Positions 11,670 to 24,350 of a DNA stretch of 64,000 nucleotides are shown here, in pieces. The notes below the pieces were generated by a model that was not told the origin of the DNA, did no database searches, and saw nothing but the letters and a program-made list of their open reading frames with translations. The stretch comes from Drosophila miranda (Eukaryota > Arthropoda > Insecta > Diptera > Drosophilidae). The translations under genes were made by a program, and so were the position numbers. Position 1 is the stretch's first letter. Every line of letters starts with the position of its first letter. Location: positions 11,328,001 through 11,392,000 of the forward strand of contig NC_046676.1 of assembly GCF_003369915.1 (NCBI RefSeq). Reading direction: 5' to 3'.

Positions 11670-14199
11670 ATGTCTAAACGTGTACAACCTGCGTGGCAAG
11701 CACCGAAGCCAGCGGAGCGGCCAAAGCTACGGCTGTACAACAGCCTGACGAGACAAAAGGAGGATTTCGTGCCGCTGGATGGGAACAATGTAACCTGGTA
11801 TAGCTGCGGGCCGACTGTCTACGATGCCTCGCACATGGGACACGCACGGTAAGCGCCACATCACCATCGCGGAGTGGGTATCTTATCTGTTCCGTTCGTA
11901 GGTCTTACATTTCCTTCGATATTCTGAGACGCATTCTGGCCGACTACTTTGGGTACAACATCCACTATGTGATGAACATCACGGACATCGATGACAAAAT
12001 CATCAAGCGCGCTCGTCAGAACCATCTCTTCGAAGAATATGCCCGCGAATCAGCGAATTTACCCCTCGACCAGTTGTTGGATCATCAGAAGGAAGTGCTC
12101 GTGCGATTTCAGGAAACGTGCGCAAAGAACACGGATCCCGATAAGAAGGTGATGCTGGACAAGACTCTGCAGCGTATGAACGATGCCGTTGTTGCACTCA
12201 CAACGGCGGTTAGCCAAGGAGACGAAAAGGGCATCGCTGAGAAGCGACAACACTACCTAAACGAAGCCAAGGACCCGATTGCCGAGTGGTTGGATGGCAA
12301 GAAGGGAGCTGAGATCAATGACAATGCTGTCTTTGAGTCTTTGCCCCGCTTCTGGGAAGACCAGTTTCACAACGACATGAAGTCACTAAACGTGAGTCGT
12401 GAAAAATGAGTTCCAGAACTTTACCCTATTGTATCTCTTGGGAAATTCTAGATTCTCCCACCAGATGTGCTCACGCGGGTCTCAGAATACGTGCCACAGA
12501 TTGTGGCCTTTATTCAAAAGATCATCGACAACGGCCTCGCCTATGCAGCCAACAATTCCGTCTACTTTGATGTAAACGGCTTCGACAGGAAAGAGAAGCA
12601 TCACTACGCCAAGCTGGTGCCAGAGGCGTATGGCGACACCAAGTCACTGCAGGAGGGTGAAGGGGACTTGTCTGTGGCCGAGGACCGACTCTCAGAGAAG
12701 CGTTCGGCCAACGATTTTGCCCTGTGGAAGGCAAGCAAGGCCGGCGAGCCCTGGTGGGACAGTCCCTGGGGACGAGGTCGTCCCGGATGGCACATCGAGT
12801 GCTCCGCCATGGCCTCGGACATCTTCGGTTCAACATTCGACATACACACAGGGGGCGTGGATCTAAAGTTCCCACACCACGACAATGAGTTGGCCCAGTC
12901 GGAGGCGGCATTCAACGAGTCCGAGTGGGTCAAATACTTCCTACACACTGGCCATCTCACAATTGCCGGCTGCAAGATGTCCAAGTCTCTCAAGAATTTC
13001 GTCACCATTCAAGAGGCGCTGAAAAAGCATTCGGCAACCCAGCTGCGTCTGGCGTTCCTCCTTCACTCGTGGAAGGATACGCTCGACTACTCCGAGAACA
13101 CCATGGAAATGGCCACGCAATACGAGAAGTTCCTTAACGTAAGCACCATCCAATTTTATATAATGAGAGCCACCTAGTACTAAAGCTTGTCACTGCAGGA
13201 GTTTTTCCTGAATGTGAAAGACCTGACCCGTCACGTGCTGTCTGAAGACCCTCGACGGCAGTTTGATGCCTGGACCGATGTTGAGGCTGCCTTGCAGAAG
13301 AAGTTTTCCAGCTCCCAGGTGCAAGTGCATGCGGCCCTTTGTGGTTAGTGCTCGTTTGAGGAAACGTTTGTGCATAAATTAAATTCACTAATGAATTCTT
13401 TCACGATACAGACAACGTAGACACGCGCAGTGCTCTCGATACCATTCGGGAGCTTGTTTCCGCCTCCAATGTCTACATACGGGACAACAAGTCGAGGCTA
13501 AATAGCCTGCTGCTGCGCAATGTGGCCACGTACATAACCGACCTGTTGCATGTGTTTGGCGCCATTGCTGGACCACGAGGTGGCATCGGATTCCCAGTGA
13601 GCGGCGGAGCCGGGCCTCAGGCAGCTGGTGGCGATCTGGAGACGACAGTGCTTCCCTATGTCCAAACTCTGGCGGAATTCCGCAACTTGGTGCGTGAGCA
13701 GGCGAAGGCATTAAAGGCATTCGATATCTTAAAGCTGTGCGACGACCTGCGTGACAATATATTGCCCAGTTTGGGAGTCCGACTCGAGGACAAAGATGGT
13801 GGCAAGTTTGCCGTCAAGCTGGTTGATCGCGACTCGCTTTTGCGCGAACGGGAGGCAAAACTGGCCGCCGAAGCAGAGAAAGCAGCTGAGAAGGAACGAA
13901 AGAAGCAGGCAGTTGCCGCAGCCGCAGCAGCCAAGGATGCGCAGCGTCGCGTCAATCCCAAGCAGATGTTCCTTGGCGAAACGGAAAAGTACTCGGCCTT
14001 CGATGAGAATGTAAGTTAAACATGAATCACAGCTGGAATTTGCATTCTCTTATTAACTCAAATCTAATCCTAGGGCCTGCCAACTCTCGACAAGGAAGGC
14101 AAAGAGATTAGCAAAGGACAAGTGAAAAAGCTTCAAAAACTGCAGCAGCAACAGGAACAACGCTACAAAGAGTATTTGGCATCCATAAACGAAGCCTAG
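11670..14199 (+). CDS. CysRS: Cysteinyl-tRNA synthetase
   Basis: Six exons join in phase to give 741 aa: 11670-11848, 11902-12391, 12452-13138, 13199-13343, 13412-14010 and 14074-14199. This class I synthetase charges tRNA-Cys. Visible hallmarks are the zinc-binding and HIGH-type region [15 protein letters not shown] (split by intron 1), the block [13 protein letters not shown], and the KMSKS loop in [11 protein letters not shown]. As in metazoan cytosolic enzymes, an inserted helical segment follows the HIGH region ([13 protein letters not shown] onward) and a Lys/Ala-rich C-terminal extension is present ([15 protein letters not shown]). An ATTAAA at 14348-14353 may be the polyadenylation signal. 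All introns are short (53-68 bp). The gene converges on sotv. Confidence 0.97.
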
Positions 14200-14444
14200 T
14201 CCATAAAAACAGAGCACCAAACGTATCGCATTGATATTAGCTTAGCATTTAAAATATTCTCATCACTGTTTCCACGCCTAATCATTTCCAAAGTCCGCTT
14301 AAAACGAATCCCATTCGTGCAGTCGTGCTAGCCTTGGGCTAATTATCATTAAAATTAAACTCTTTTCTACGATAATATCAACTTTTAATATGGATATTTG
14401 TAGGTGTGTCCTCCAGTCCAGGATTCATCACTCCAAACTAAAAC

Positions 14445-15424
14445 GAGGGGGAACGTTGTGAGTTGCTGCGGACACCGCAACTCTACGGTTATACCCGATA
14501 CTAAGTCAGTATGGCTCTCCTCCGGCAGACGCCGCTAATATTAAACGACACGACAAAGAGTGCGTGCGAGAGAGACAGAAAATCAGTCTGAGCGTGACGT
14601 CGGGCGCTGCGTAGCCACTGCAAATTGATTTGTTCCTATTGGCTATAAAAATGATCTGATCTGATCCAGATTCAGCAATCTGATAGATATGGTCATTATC
14701 TATGATTCTGCGTTTTTAGTTTTCTCGAATCTGCAATATTGTGGATGCAACAGATTTTCGTCCTTTGTGTGGGCGGAAGGGGGTGGGGCGAAATTTTGAA
14801 ACAAACTCGTCTCGGTCCGATGTATTAGGAGTGTGGATACCTGTGGTTGCTCTAGCTTTTATAGTCTCTGAGATCTAGGCGCTAATGTTTTACTCTAAGC
14901 AAAGCCGCCTATGCTACGTGTTTTAGAGAGAGACAGGGCGAGAAAAAATGAAATTGTTTTCTTGATGCTGGCTATAATAATAATACGATCCAATTCAGAT
15001 TCCGCAGTCTTAAAGATATGGTCATTCTCTACAATTCTACGTTTTTGGTTTTCTCATATCTTTAAAATTGTGGATGCCACAGATTTTCGTCCTTTGTGGG
15101 GGCGGAAGTGGGCGGGGCGAAGTTTTGAAATATTTTTGTAGCAGTGACATATCACAGAAGTCTGGATCCAAAACATCGTTGCTCTAGCTCTTATAGTCTT
15201 TGAGCACTAGGCGCTGAAGGGGACGGACAGACGGACGGACGGACAGACGGACGGACGGACAGACGGACAGACAGACATGGCTCAATCGACTCGGCTATTG
15301 ATGCTGATCAAGAATATATATGTATACTTTATGGGGTCGGAAACGATTCCTTTTGGACGTTACACACATCCACTTTTACCACAAATCTAATATACCCCAA
15401 TACTCATTTTGAGTATCGGGTATA
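14445..15424. mobile_element. DINE-1/mini-me-like interspersed element
   Basis: The outer segment carries ATACCCGATACT near 14492 and its inverse AGTATCGGGTATA near 15411-15423. Inside are a GTCY/GACGGAC tetranucleotide tract (15220-15276) and the block CTCAATCGACTCGGCTATTGATGCTGATCAAGAATATATATG, described here by content only. These features fit fly Helitron-related mini-me/DINE-1 elements, which carry TA and GTCY proto-microsatellites. It also contains two diverged copies of one segment of about 170 bp (14660-14810 and 14985-15130). No protein is encoded. The left limit is uncertain by tens of bases. Confidence 0.65.
15220..15276. repeat. GACG/GACA (GTCY) tetranucleotide tract
   Basis: About fourteen four-base units of GACG and GACA lie inside the mini-me-like element. 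The tract is a defining part of that family. Confidence 0.85.
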
Positions 15425-15614
15425 ATAAAACAGTTTTCTATGTGAGTTTTCTATCCAGTGAGTGCGCACCAAATAGCGCTGGTTTTGACTTGGGATTGTT
15501 CATTGATATATTCGAATGCAACAGAAAAGATTCTTTCTAAACTTGAGCGCTATTCCCATAAGTCTTTGGTATTTTCATAATTATTCTACCGGAATATCAG
15601 TGCGTCTGCGGCAT

Positions 15615-17895
<2,281 letters not shown>

Positions 17896-18090
17896 TTTAG
17901 CTCGGACGGCACTCCTTTTTTTACATTTTGTTGGAAAAAAGGGGTCAAAACTTGTCCTGTTGTCTAGATTGGTATGACCGTTTGACAGACGCGCGAAAAT
18001 GCTGTCGATACCATGTTACAGCTGAGTATTTTACAACACTAACAGTGTCGCCAGTGGCCAGGGAGCCAACAAAAAAATTACACAAAACCA

Positions 18091-18137
18091 ATATATAATA
18101 TATATATTATTATATAATTATAATATATAATATATTT
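18091..18137. repeat. AT-dinucleotide-rich tract
   Basis: An imperfect (TA)n run lies between sotv and the ATP5S-like gene. Confidence 0.7.
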
Positions 18138-18217
18138 ATCTAGACTCTTCGATTACAGAGACATAACGACTTGCAAGAAGGCCGACCATAGACGGCATTT
18201 TGTTGTATCAACATTTA

Positions 18218-18859
18218 TTACTTCTCTTTTAACTGAACGCCCAATTTAGTGGCCTTGATGTCACAATCTGGCAGCTGCTTCTTCAGCTCAAGAGCCACTT
18301 GATCCATGTTCTTTACGTAAAGCATATCAAATATGAGCAGTTGCTTCAAGTTTTTGAGTTCGCCTATTACGCCCAGACCAGAATCGCTGATGTCATAGCA
18401 GCCGGAAACTTGAAGCCGCTCCAGCGAACTTCTGATGTGCCGCAATCCTTCCAATCCATCGTTTTCCAGATGCTTGCAGTTGTGAAAGATGACCGTGTCA
18501 ACTGAATTACATCCCTTGAAATGAGCCAGTCCAATTTTCATTATGGATGCGTTAGTGGCATCCACGACTTTGATGGCAAACTTGGTCGTCTCTGCCGGCA
18601 GCGAGTTGTAGTCCTTCCACAACTTAGTCGGGTTGTCCACAAACCTCACACCGCCTCCATTCTTCACAATCCATTCGGCACAAAGTCGATTTGGACCCAC
18701 CTTGGCGAGACGCTCCGCATCCACTTGGTTGAAGGCGACTGCCACATAGCCCCATATATTGCGGCCGATTGGATTCGAAGCCTGTGGCAGGCATTTCGAT
18801 GTTCTGAACTGTTTTACCACTTTTGTTAACGTTTTAGGAATCCAGTTTAATACAGACAT
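18218..18859 (-). CDS. ATP synthase factor B / ATP5S (DMAC2L)-like mitochondrial LRR protein
   Basis: This single exon encodes 213 aa. The basic N-terminus (residues 1-30) looks like a mitochondrial presequence. The body matches the ATP5S/DMAC2L family: an N-terminal block with AFNQVDAERLAKVGPNRLCAEWIVKNGG, a LWKDYNSLP block, then four or so leucine-rich repeats of the cysteine-containing type (e.g. VDTVIFHNCKHLENDGLEGL and LERLQVSGCYDISDSGLGVI). Vertebrate factor B is reported to affect coupling of ATP synthase; its fly role is inferred. The stop codon overlaps an AATAAA signal (coding-strand positions 18219-18214), so the 3' UTR must be very short. Its start is about 950 bp from the lbk promoter, which points the opposite way. 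Confidence 0.88.
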   Translation of the reverse strand: MSVLNWIPKTLTKVVKQFRTSKCLPQASNPIGRNIWGYVAVAFNQVDAERLAKVGPNRLCAEWIVKNGGGVRFVDNPTKLWKDYNSLPAETTKFAIKVVDATNASIMKIGLAHFKGCNSVDTVIFHNCKHLENDGLEGLRHIRSSLERLQVSGCYDISDSGLGVIGELKNLKQLLIFDMLYVKNMDQVALELKKQLPDCDIKATKLGVQLKEK

Positions 18860-19337
18860 TGCAAGAACTGCTGTAGGCGTCGTACATTACTCAGCACTGT
18901 TTAGAGGGTTGCGTTGCCAATTTGTATGTTACAATTTGTAGTCATTTTTTTTAAATTTAATAGTAAACTCCAGTTCAAGCGCTTCATTATTTTGTTGATT
19001 CTTATGTTTGTCATTTTGCATTTTACAAAGCCGACTACATTTTATGATGTTTCCAACACTGGAACTACACTTTTTCAAATGATATTTATCCCGCAAACGA
19101 ATTGGAGATCAAAGGATTTAACTGCCGCTCTCTAGAATCAATAAATTGTTCATTCTAAATGCAATAAAAAATTGGAAAACGATCGCAAAATCGGATATTG
19201 GCTGTAATATTGGTATTTTCAAAATAATAAATGATGCCGCCGTATTTTACTTACACTTACCGAACAAAAATACCGATACCTTGTTTATCAACGAATAATC
19301 AAAAGTTGCGGCTGTTTCATTTCCTTTTTCAGGCAAA
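18860..19337. other. Spacer between the ATP5S-like gene and the lbk promoter
   Basis: AT-rich, with no credible ORF. A GAAAATACCAATATTAC block near 19205-19220 (coding strand of the ATP5S-like gene) is reminiscent of motif 6 but is too weak to annotate. Confidence 0.35.
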
Positions 19338-19555
19338 GTCTAATAAAAGCAAGTATTTCAAACAAGCCAGTCAAGTAGAAAATATGTTCATTAATGTGAA
19401 AAAATTAAGTGGGCAGGGCTGAAAGATCTAGATAGCTAGTAATATTCCAGTTAATATCCAAAACGAGGAATATGATGCAACTTGAATACAAATAATTCGT
19501 CAGCTTATTTACGGTATATTTTTAAAATGAGATGGTATATTTCGGAGGGTCGGAC
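19338..19555 (+). repeat. Dispersed promoter-proximal repeat, lbk copy
   Basis: Ordered blocks are shared with 54500-55175 and, inverted, with 62345-62700: AAGTATTT, GCCAGTCAAGTAGAAAAT, TTCATTAATG, GTGGGCAGGGCT, TAGCTAGTAATATTC and AAACGAGGAATATG. They are followed by two CGGTATATTT/TGGTATATTT boxes. The repeat ends at the left target duplication of the MITE (19548-19555). Confidence 0.75.
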
Positions 19556-19987
19556 CAGTGCTGCCAGATTTTGAGAGTCACCATAAGCTAAATTAAAGAA
19601 AAAAATAAGCTAGACTAAGCTAAAAATTAAAAATAAAAAAAACTTAAAAATAAGCTAATTATACAAAAACACATCAAAATAATGAAGAATTGAATTTTAT
19701 TGATATTTTGTTTTCAATTATTATTCTTTTTTAAACTTTCCACTCCAACAAAAAATATGAATTTTGTCCTATTTCTTAATAAAGATTAACAAATATTACA
19801 ATAAAATCTAAAAAACAAAATTGTTTTGTACCACATTTTTTTAAGCCAAAATAAGCTAAATGAAATTTGAAATAAGGTAGATTTCAAGCTATTTGGTTTT
19901 AAAATAAGCCAAATCTAGCTTTAAATAAGTTGAAATGGCAACACTGGGTGGGACGGGTATATTGTATCGATAAGTCCGGTCACACTG
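19512..19987 (+). promoter_or_regulatory. lbk: lbk core promoter cassette (motif 6 x2, DRE, motif 1), split by a MITE
   Basis: Two motif 6-like boxes (CGGTATATTT from 19512, TGGTATATTT from 19533) lie upstream of the inserted MITE. On its other side come a perfect DRE, TATCGATA (19965-19972), and a perfect motif 1, CGGTCACACTG (19977-19987). DRE, motif 1 and motif 6 are known components of TATA-less fly promoters. The next plus-strand splice donor (20876/20877) and the next plus-strand gene make this the likely lbk promoter; the linkage is inferred. Confidence 0.65.
19556..19946. mobile_element. Non-autonomous hAT-type MITE (391 bp)
   Basis: The ends are inverted repeats: CAGTGCTGCCA at the left and CAGTGTTGCCA (read inward) at the right. 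They are flanked by near-identical 8-bp duplications, GGTCGGAC (19548-19555) and GGTGGGAC (19947-19954). An 8-bp target duplication and CAG...CTG ends are typical of hAT elements. The interior is AT-rich, with many AAGCTA/TAAGCTA motifs that may be subterminal transposase-binding repeats. No coding capacity. The paralogous site at Lis-1 (55152-55170) lacks it. Confidence 0.8.
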
Positions 19988-19989
19988 AC

Positions 19990-20876
19990 CTCTCAGACCG
20001 CGACACAACGGCCGAACCAGCGTCGGTGCTCGAAATAATAAATGAAAAAATCGGAAAAATAATTTAAATAAAAATAAACATAAAGTAACCTATATTCGAG
20101 AGAAAAAGCTTCGGTGTGCGAGGATCAAAGATAGCGATAATTCGAAGAGCGATTGCGTCGTACTCTCGGGAAAAAGGCAGGAGAGCGTGTGAGCATAAAA
20201 TCTCGGCAATAACAAAAAACATACATATGCTTGTGGTTATGATTGAAATGTACCTAAGAATTTATGTTAGGCGCTTGATAAATGAACAAATTGATTGTTT
20301 AGAACAAAACTAAAACTACAACATCCATGAAAACAAACAAAAAGCTACAAATATCGTCAAATCACAAATTCATTCTCGTTACGTGCAGAGTTGTTGTCAA
20401 TGAGTGTGGCTGCGTTTGTGTGTGTGTATGTGCATGCCGCCACCGCAATTGAAGACAAATACACCACTACAAAGGCAGTGAATAAAAATACATTGTGTAG
20501 CTGTGTGTGTCGGTGAGCTCAGTGACGTCGCAGCAGAAGTCGGCGGGGCAGCGCGCAACGCCAGCGTCAGCTTCAGCATCGAACGTGTTAAAGTGACGAA
20601 TAAACAACCGAAGAATCACATCGCGCTAAAGCAGGAGATAGACAAACAGAACGGTACAGACAGCCGAACATTTGTACAAATCTTTCACACATACACCGAC
20701 CCGACCCACTCGTATGCATATGCATACCCCGACGTAATAGTTGCCGCCGCAGACATTAAGGCTCTGCTCGGGCCTGTCTATCCCACTCGCGCTCTTGTTT
20801 ACACAAACGCCCACATCCACACACCATCAGAACCATCCCCAACCCCCGACCCCCGTTGTGCTGATATTGTGAATAG
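19990..20876 (+). other. lbk: Probable non-coding first exon of lbk
   Basis: The segment starts just after the motif 1 box and ends at a strong donor, AATAG|GTAAGTAAAT (20876/20877). It contains no long ATG-initiated frame; the longest open frame begins with GTG. The only plus-strand gene downstream before 47 kb is lbk, whose first coding exon has an acceptor at 32022, so this is taken as its 5' UTR exon. An alternative is an unrecognised non-coding RNA. Confidence 0.5.
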
Positions 20877-23337
20877 GTAAGTAAATGCCACATTCTGCTG
20901 CCTAATTAAGTTGGAAATTCACTTTTGCCAAACATTAGTCTCTCTTTCTCTCTCTCTGGCAGTCTCGAACTATCCTATACATTCTCTTTTTTCCCCAACT
21001 TTTTAACGATCATCTATGATTCTGTATCTATGCCTCTACCAACTCCTGAGGCACCCAGCGGTGTGGTGTGGTTGGACAAATGCAAAAGATGAATGATATA
21101 CAGCCACACGGCCATGCCAGATGATAAATGGCGCGCTATATTAGATGATTTATTTCTTAGGCTCCCCCTAAGCCCAGGCCGTAGTTCATTGTGCTTTGGG
21201 TATGGGTACGGGTACGGGCACCTCTCTTTATCCGCGCTTTGATGATAATCGGCTTTATCTCGCATGCGGATATCTGTGGCGTTGATTCTGAGTCCCCGAG
21301 ACTCGAACAAAAGAATTGCGACAGTTGTATGTTAGACTCAAAATGGAGACTAAAGTCCCTCAATCTAAAAGTCCAGACAATAAGCCCTGAATAGTACTTT
21401 ATATTGCATCCGATCTGGGCAAAAATAGTCACAAATCAATTTTTCCGGGTTTCCCCATTGATCGTTTCGGTTCCATTGCCTCGGCAAATCCCATGCTGAT
21501 TCAACAACTATGTATTTCGCCAATTATTTTTGCGTTGAATTTCGCTGGAACTAATCGCAAACCCATAAGCATTATTTCCATTGATTTTAATAACTTTCCA
21601 GAAAAGCAGCGATTCTGAAAAGCGTTTTCACCCTTTCTCCTCCACCGTTTTTGCCGTGTGCCAGTTATTCCTCCGACTCTCCCCTTCGGTCTTCAGTCTT
21701 CTTCGGTTTTCTGATGTTTTTCTGTTTTCTAATTAGTTATAATTACACTTAATGCAATTTAGTTATGAGGCTCTGTTTCTGGGCCCCACATTCGTGAGTG
21801 CCTCAGCCTCAGCCCCGATGTTCGTGCCGTTTCCATTTTTGCATTTATACATTTAACATTGATGGGGGATTTTATGATTAGTGCAAAGTTTTTTTTCCCT
21901 GCTGCTGCGGCTGCCGCTTTTCGATGCATTTGACTGGGCTTTCAGTTGCAAGGGAAACCAGAAGGGGGAATCGGGAGAACCGACAGAGAGGAAGGGGGCG
22001 GGAGAGGGAGAAAGCCCCTTCAGACAGCAGGCGTTGAATGCATTTTGTAGTTGTACGATTTTACTCGTGGCCGATAAGTGAGTCCCGTTCTGAGGCAATA
22101 CCAGAAAAAGTTTCCCTAATGCATGTAGCTATTTTTTCTCAGAAAACTGGTCATTTTTTGTACATATGTATGTAACTCATACTCTGTATATTCCAAGGAA
22201 AAGGCTACTTCTGATACTTCTTGTACGTACGTATGTATATCGTCTATTTGTAACATAATGGTAGCTCTGGGAAAATTTTTGAGCAAATCCAACATGGGAA
22301 GAGGTATGCCAAACAGAACCATCAGAAATGGTTGAATGCCAAATGGTTCCAGAGCTACGATTGTGTTTACCTGAGCATATAATATATTGTGCCTTGCTTT
22401 AAGGTGTGAATTCTAGCTAAATTCAGTATCACCTCCACATCATATGCATACGAGCAAGGGCCTGCCTGGCCTGCCATTTCAGACTCGGCCAGGAGGAGAT
22501 CATATCAGGTGGTGGTCTCATAAATAAATGCATTTAATGCTTCGTTGGCCGTCGAGTGGGGATGGGTGTCTGGTGTGGTGCTGGTGTGTTGCTGCAATTG
22601 CTGCAGATGGCCAGAGGTACATATTTATGTACATACCTTTTGCAATGAACCAAACCAAACTTGACCATGGCATGTCCCTTGTCTCACGAAAGCATCTTCC
22701 AATGATGGAGTCGAGTCGCAGCTCCAAAGAAGCAACAGCAGAAGCAGCTCCTCATCATTAGCAATTTGAAATGCATTCAAAGCGGGATGCAGTGGGGTGC
22801 GGGCAAAGCGGAGATCGGGAGATCGAGTGTATCCAATTATTTCAGCATTTTATGGCGTAAATTTCCTTAAAACCAGCCACTTTTCAGCTGAAACGAATCG
22901 CGCAAGCTAAAGAACGGCAACAAAATAACGTCTGCAGGCAAGTCCCCACTAAAAAGGAGATGGAGATGGGGAGGGTAGGGGGCACGGCACGGGCACAGCT
23001 CCACAGCAGCAACAAATCTTAAAAAGGCATCAAGATTATTGCACAGAAAAATTCTTTTCTTCACACCTCGGCCAGACAGCCCAACGTCGACGTTTCGGAA
23101 AGGTCTCGGCAGCTGGGGCTGGGGCTAAAGTTTGAGTTGGAGTTGGAGTGGGGGCTTGAAAAAGAATGAAGGAAACGAAACGAAACCCAAACTCGAAGAA
23201 TTAAATGCGACTTCAAAGAAAGGCACAGAAAAGCGGGCACACGGACAAGAAATATGGTCAAAACGAAGCTATGATGCGAGTGTCGGGGGTCGGGGCCGAT
23301 CCCAGGCCCAGGGAAGGCCCAGGCCGGGCCCAGGCCA

Positions 23338-23364
23338 ACACCACCACCACCACCACCACCACCA
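23338..23364. repeat. (CAC)n trinucleotide tract
   Basis: Nine CAC units in the first lbk intron. Confidence 0.85.
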
Positions 23365-23532
23365 ACAATGGACATAGTGTGCAACAACAATAAAAACCAA
23401 TTTAAGCCGACGACCAAGCAACGTCTTTTGAAGTGTGTGGATCGTCGAGTGTGGAGTGTGTAGGATTCCTCTGTAGGCTTGCCTTCTTGTCGGCTTTCGT
23501 TTAAGCGAGACTCTTGGACTGACGTCCCGAAC

Positions 23533-23533
<1 letters not shown>

Positions 23534-23561
<28 letters not shown>
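23534..23561. repeat. (CAA)n trinucleotide tract
   Basis: Nine ACA/CAA units in the first lbk intron. Confidence 0.85.
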
Positions 23562-23563
<2 letters not shown>

Positions 23564-24132
23564 CCGAAGGCATACACACAATCGGTTTCAGAAATCAGAT
23601 TCGGTTCGAAGTTGAATAGTTTTGTTGTTGTTGGGAATTATGTACAATATATATTATATGTATGTGTGTGTGTGTATGCGGGATATCTTTGTCGCTCCTT
23701 CAATCTATGGCTGGCATTGTGTATGTGCATCTGCGTGTACATGTGCCTGTAACTTTGGATCTGGGTTTTGTTTAGGGTGCGAGGGATCTACATAGCTTAA
23801 CAAATTCCACAAAATATAAAACATGTCAGAGTTCATTTAAAGAACAAAAAAGGGTCTTGTCTTTGGAGAAACTAAAATGGGAACTACATTTTATTCCTTC
23901 GCTATGCGAAAGACAATTTTTCAAAAGTAATCCTGAGAAGTTTTGTGATATATGTACATATGTAAATATATTTCAAGAAAAAAATAGAGGCATTTACAAA
24001 TCGAAAAGTTAATTTTGATCAAAACTCTTGCTGTGGGCCTTGAAGTCATGGCAGTTGGTGTGTAAATATTTGGCTCTGCAGCTGGTGGATCTGCAGAGTC
24101 TGGATTTTAAAAGACCGTTTGCAACAGACTAG

Positions 24133-24350
24133 TCATGGGGGAAATTGTTCATTGTACTGCGAGTCCGAACATATGTTTTTTACTGAAGCGAACGTATGAG
24201 TTGTGTTATAGGGGTCGTATGTGAAGGTTTCAAGGGTTATTTTAGACAAAACATCCATCAGATCATCGGAGTCAGCTGCGTATACAGTCCTATGCACCTT
24301 TCGTCCTTTTTCATTCACAAAACAAAACATTGTCCCTTCGGCAAAGTGTT
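24133..24350 (-). CDS. Possible terminal exon of a small uncharacterised gene nested in the lbk intron
   Basis: The frame encodes about 72 non-repetitive residues (EHFAEGTMFCFVNEKG at the start, QYNEQFPP at the end), unlike the low-complexity surroundings. A candidate 53-bp intron lies upstream (donor TTTTG|GTAAAT at 24404/24403, acceptor TTTCAATAG ending 24351). It would join in phase to an exon ending NNPCLTF. An AATAAA on the coding strand lies at 23895-23890. I do not recognise a family. Without the upstream exon, the first ATG would be within this exon (MFCFVNEKG). The gene is plausible, but its start and expression are unknown. Confidence 0.35.

Noticed and set aside
15220-15276. The regularly repeated GACG/GACA tract considered as a CRISPR-like or satellite array
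   Set aside because: It is a four-base microsatellite within a known type of fly element. No spacers or longer units are present.
20503-20880. A 125-codon frame in the presumed lbk first exon
   Set aside because: It has no ATG start (opens with GTG) and no recognisable domain, and it runs into the splice donor. It is treated as 5' UTR.
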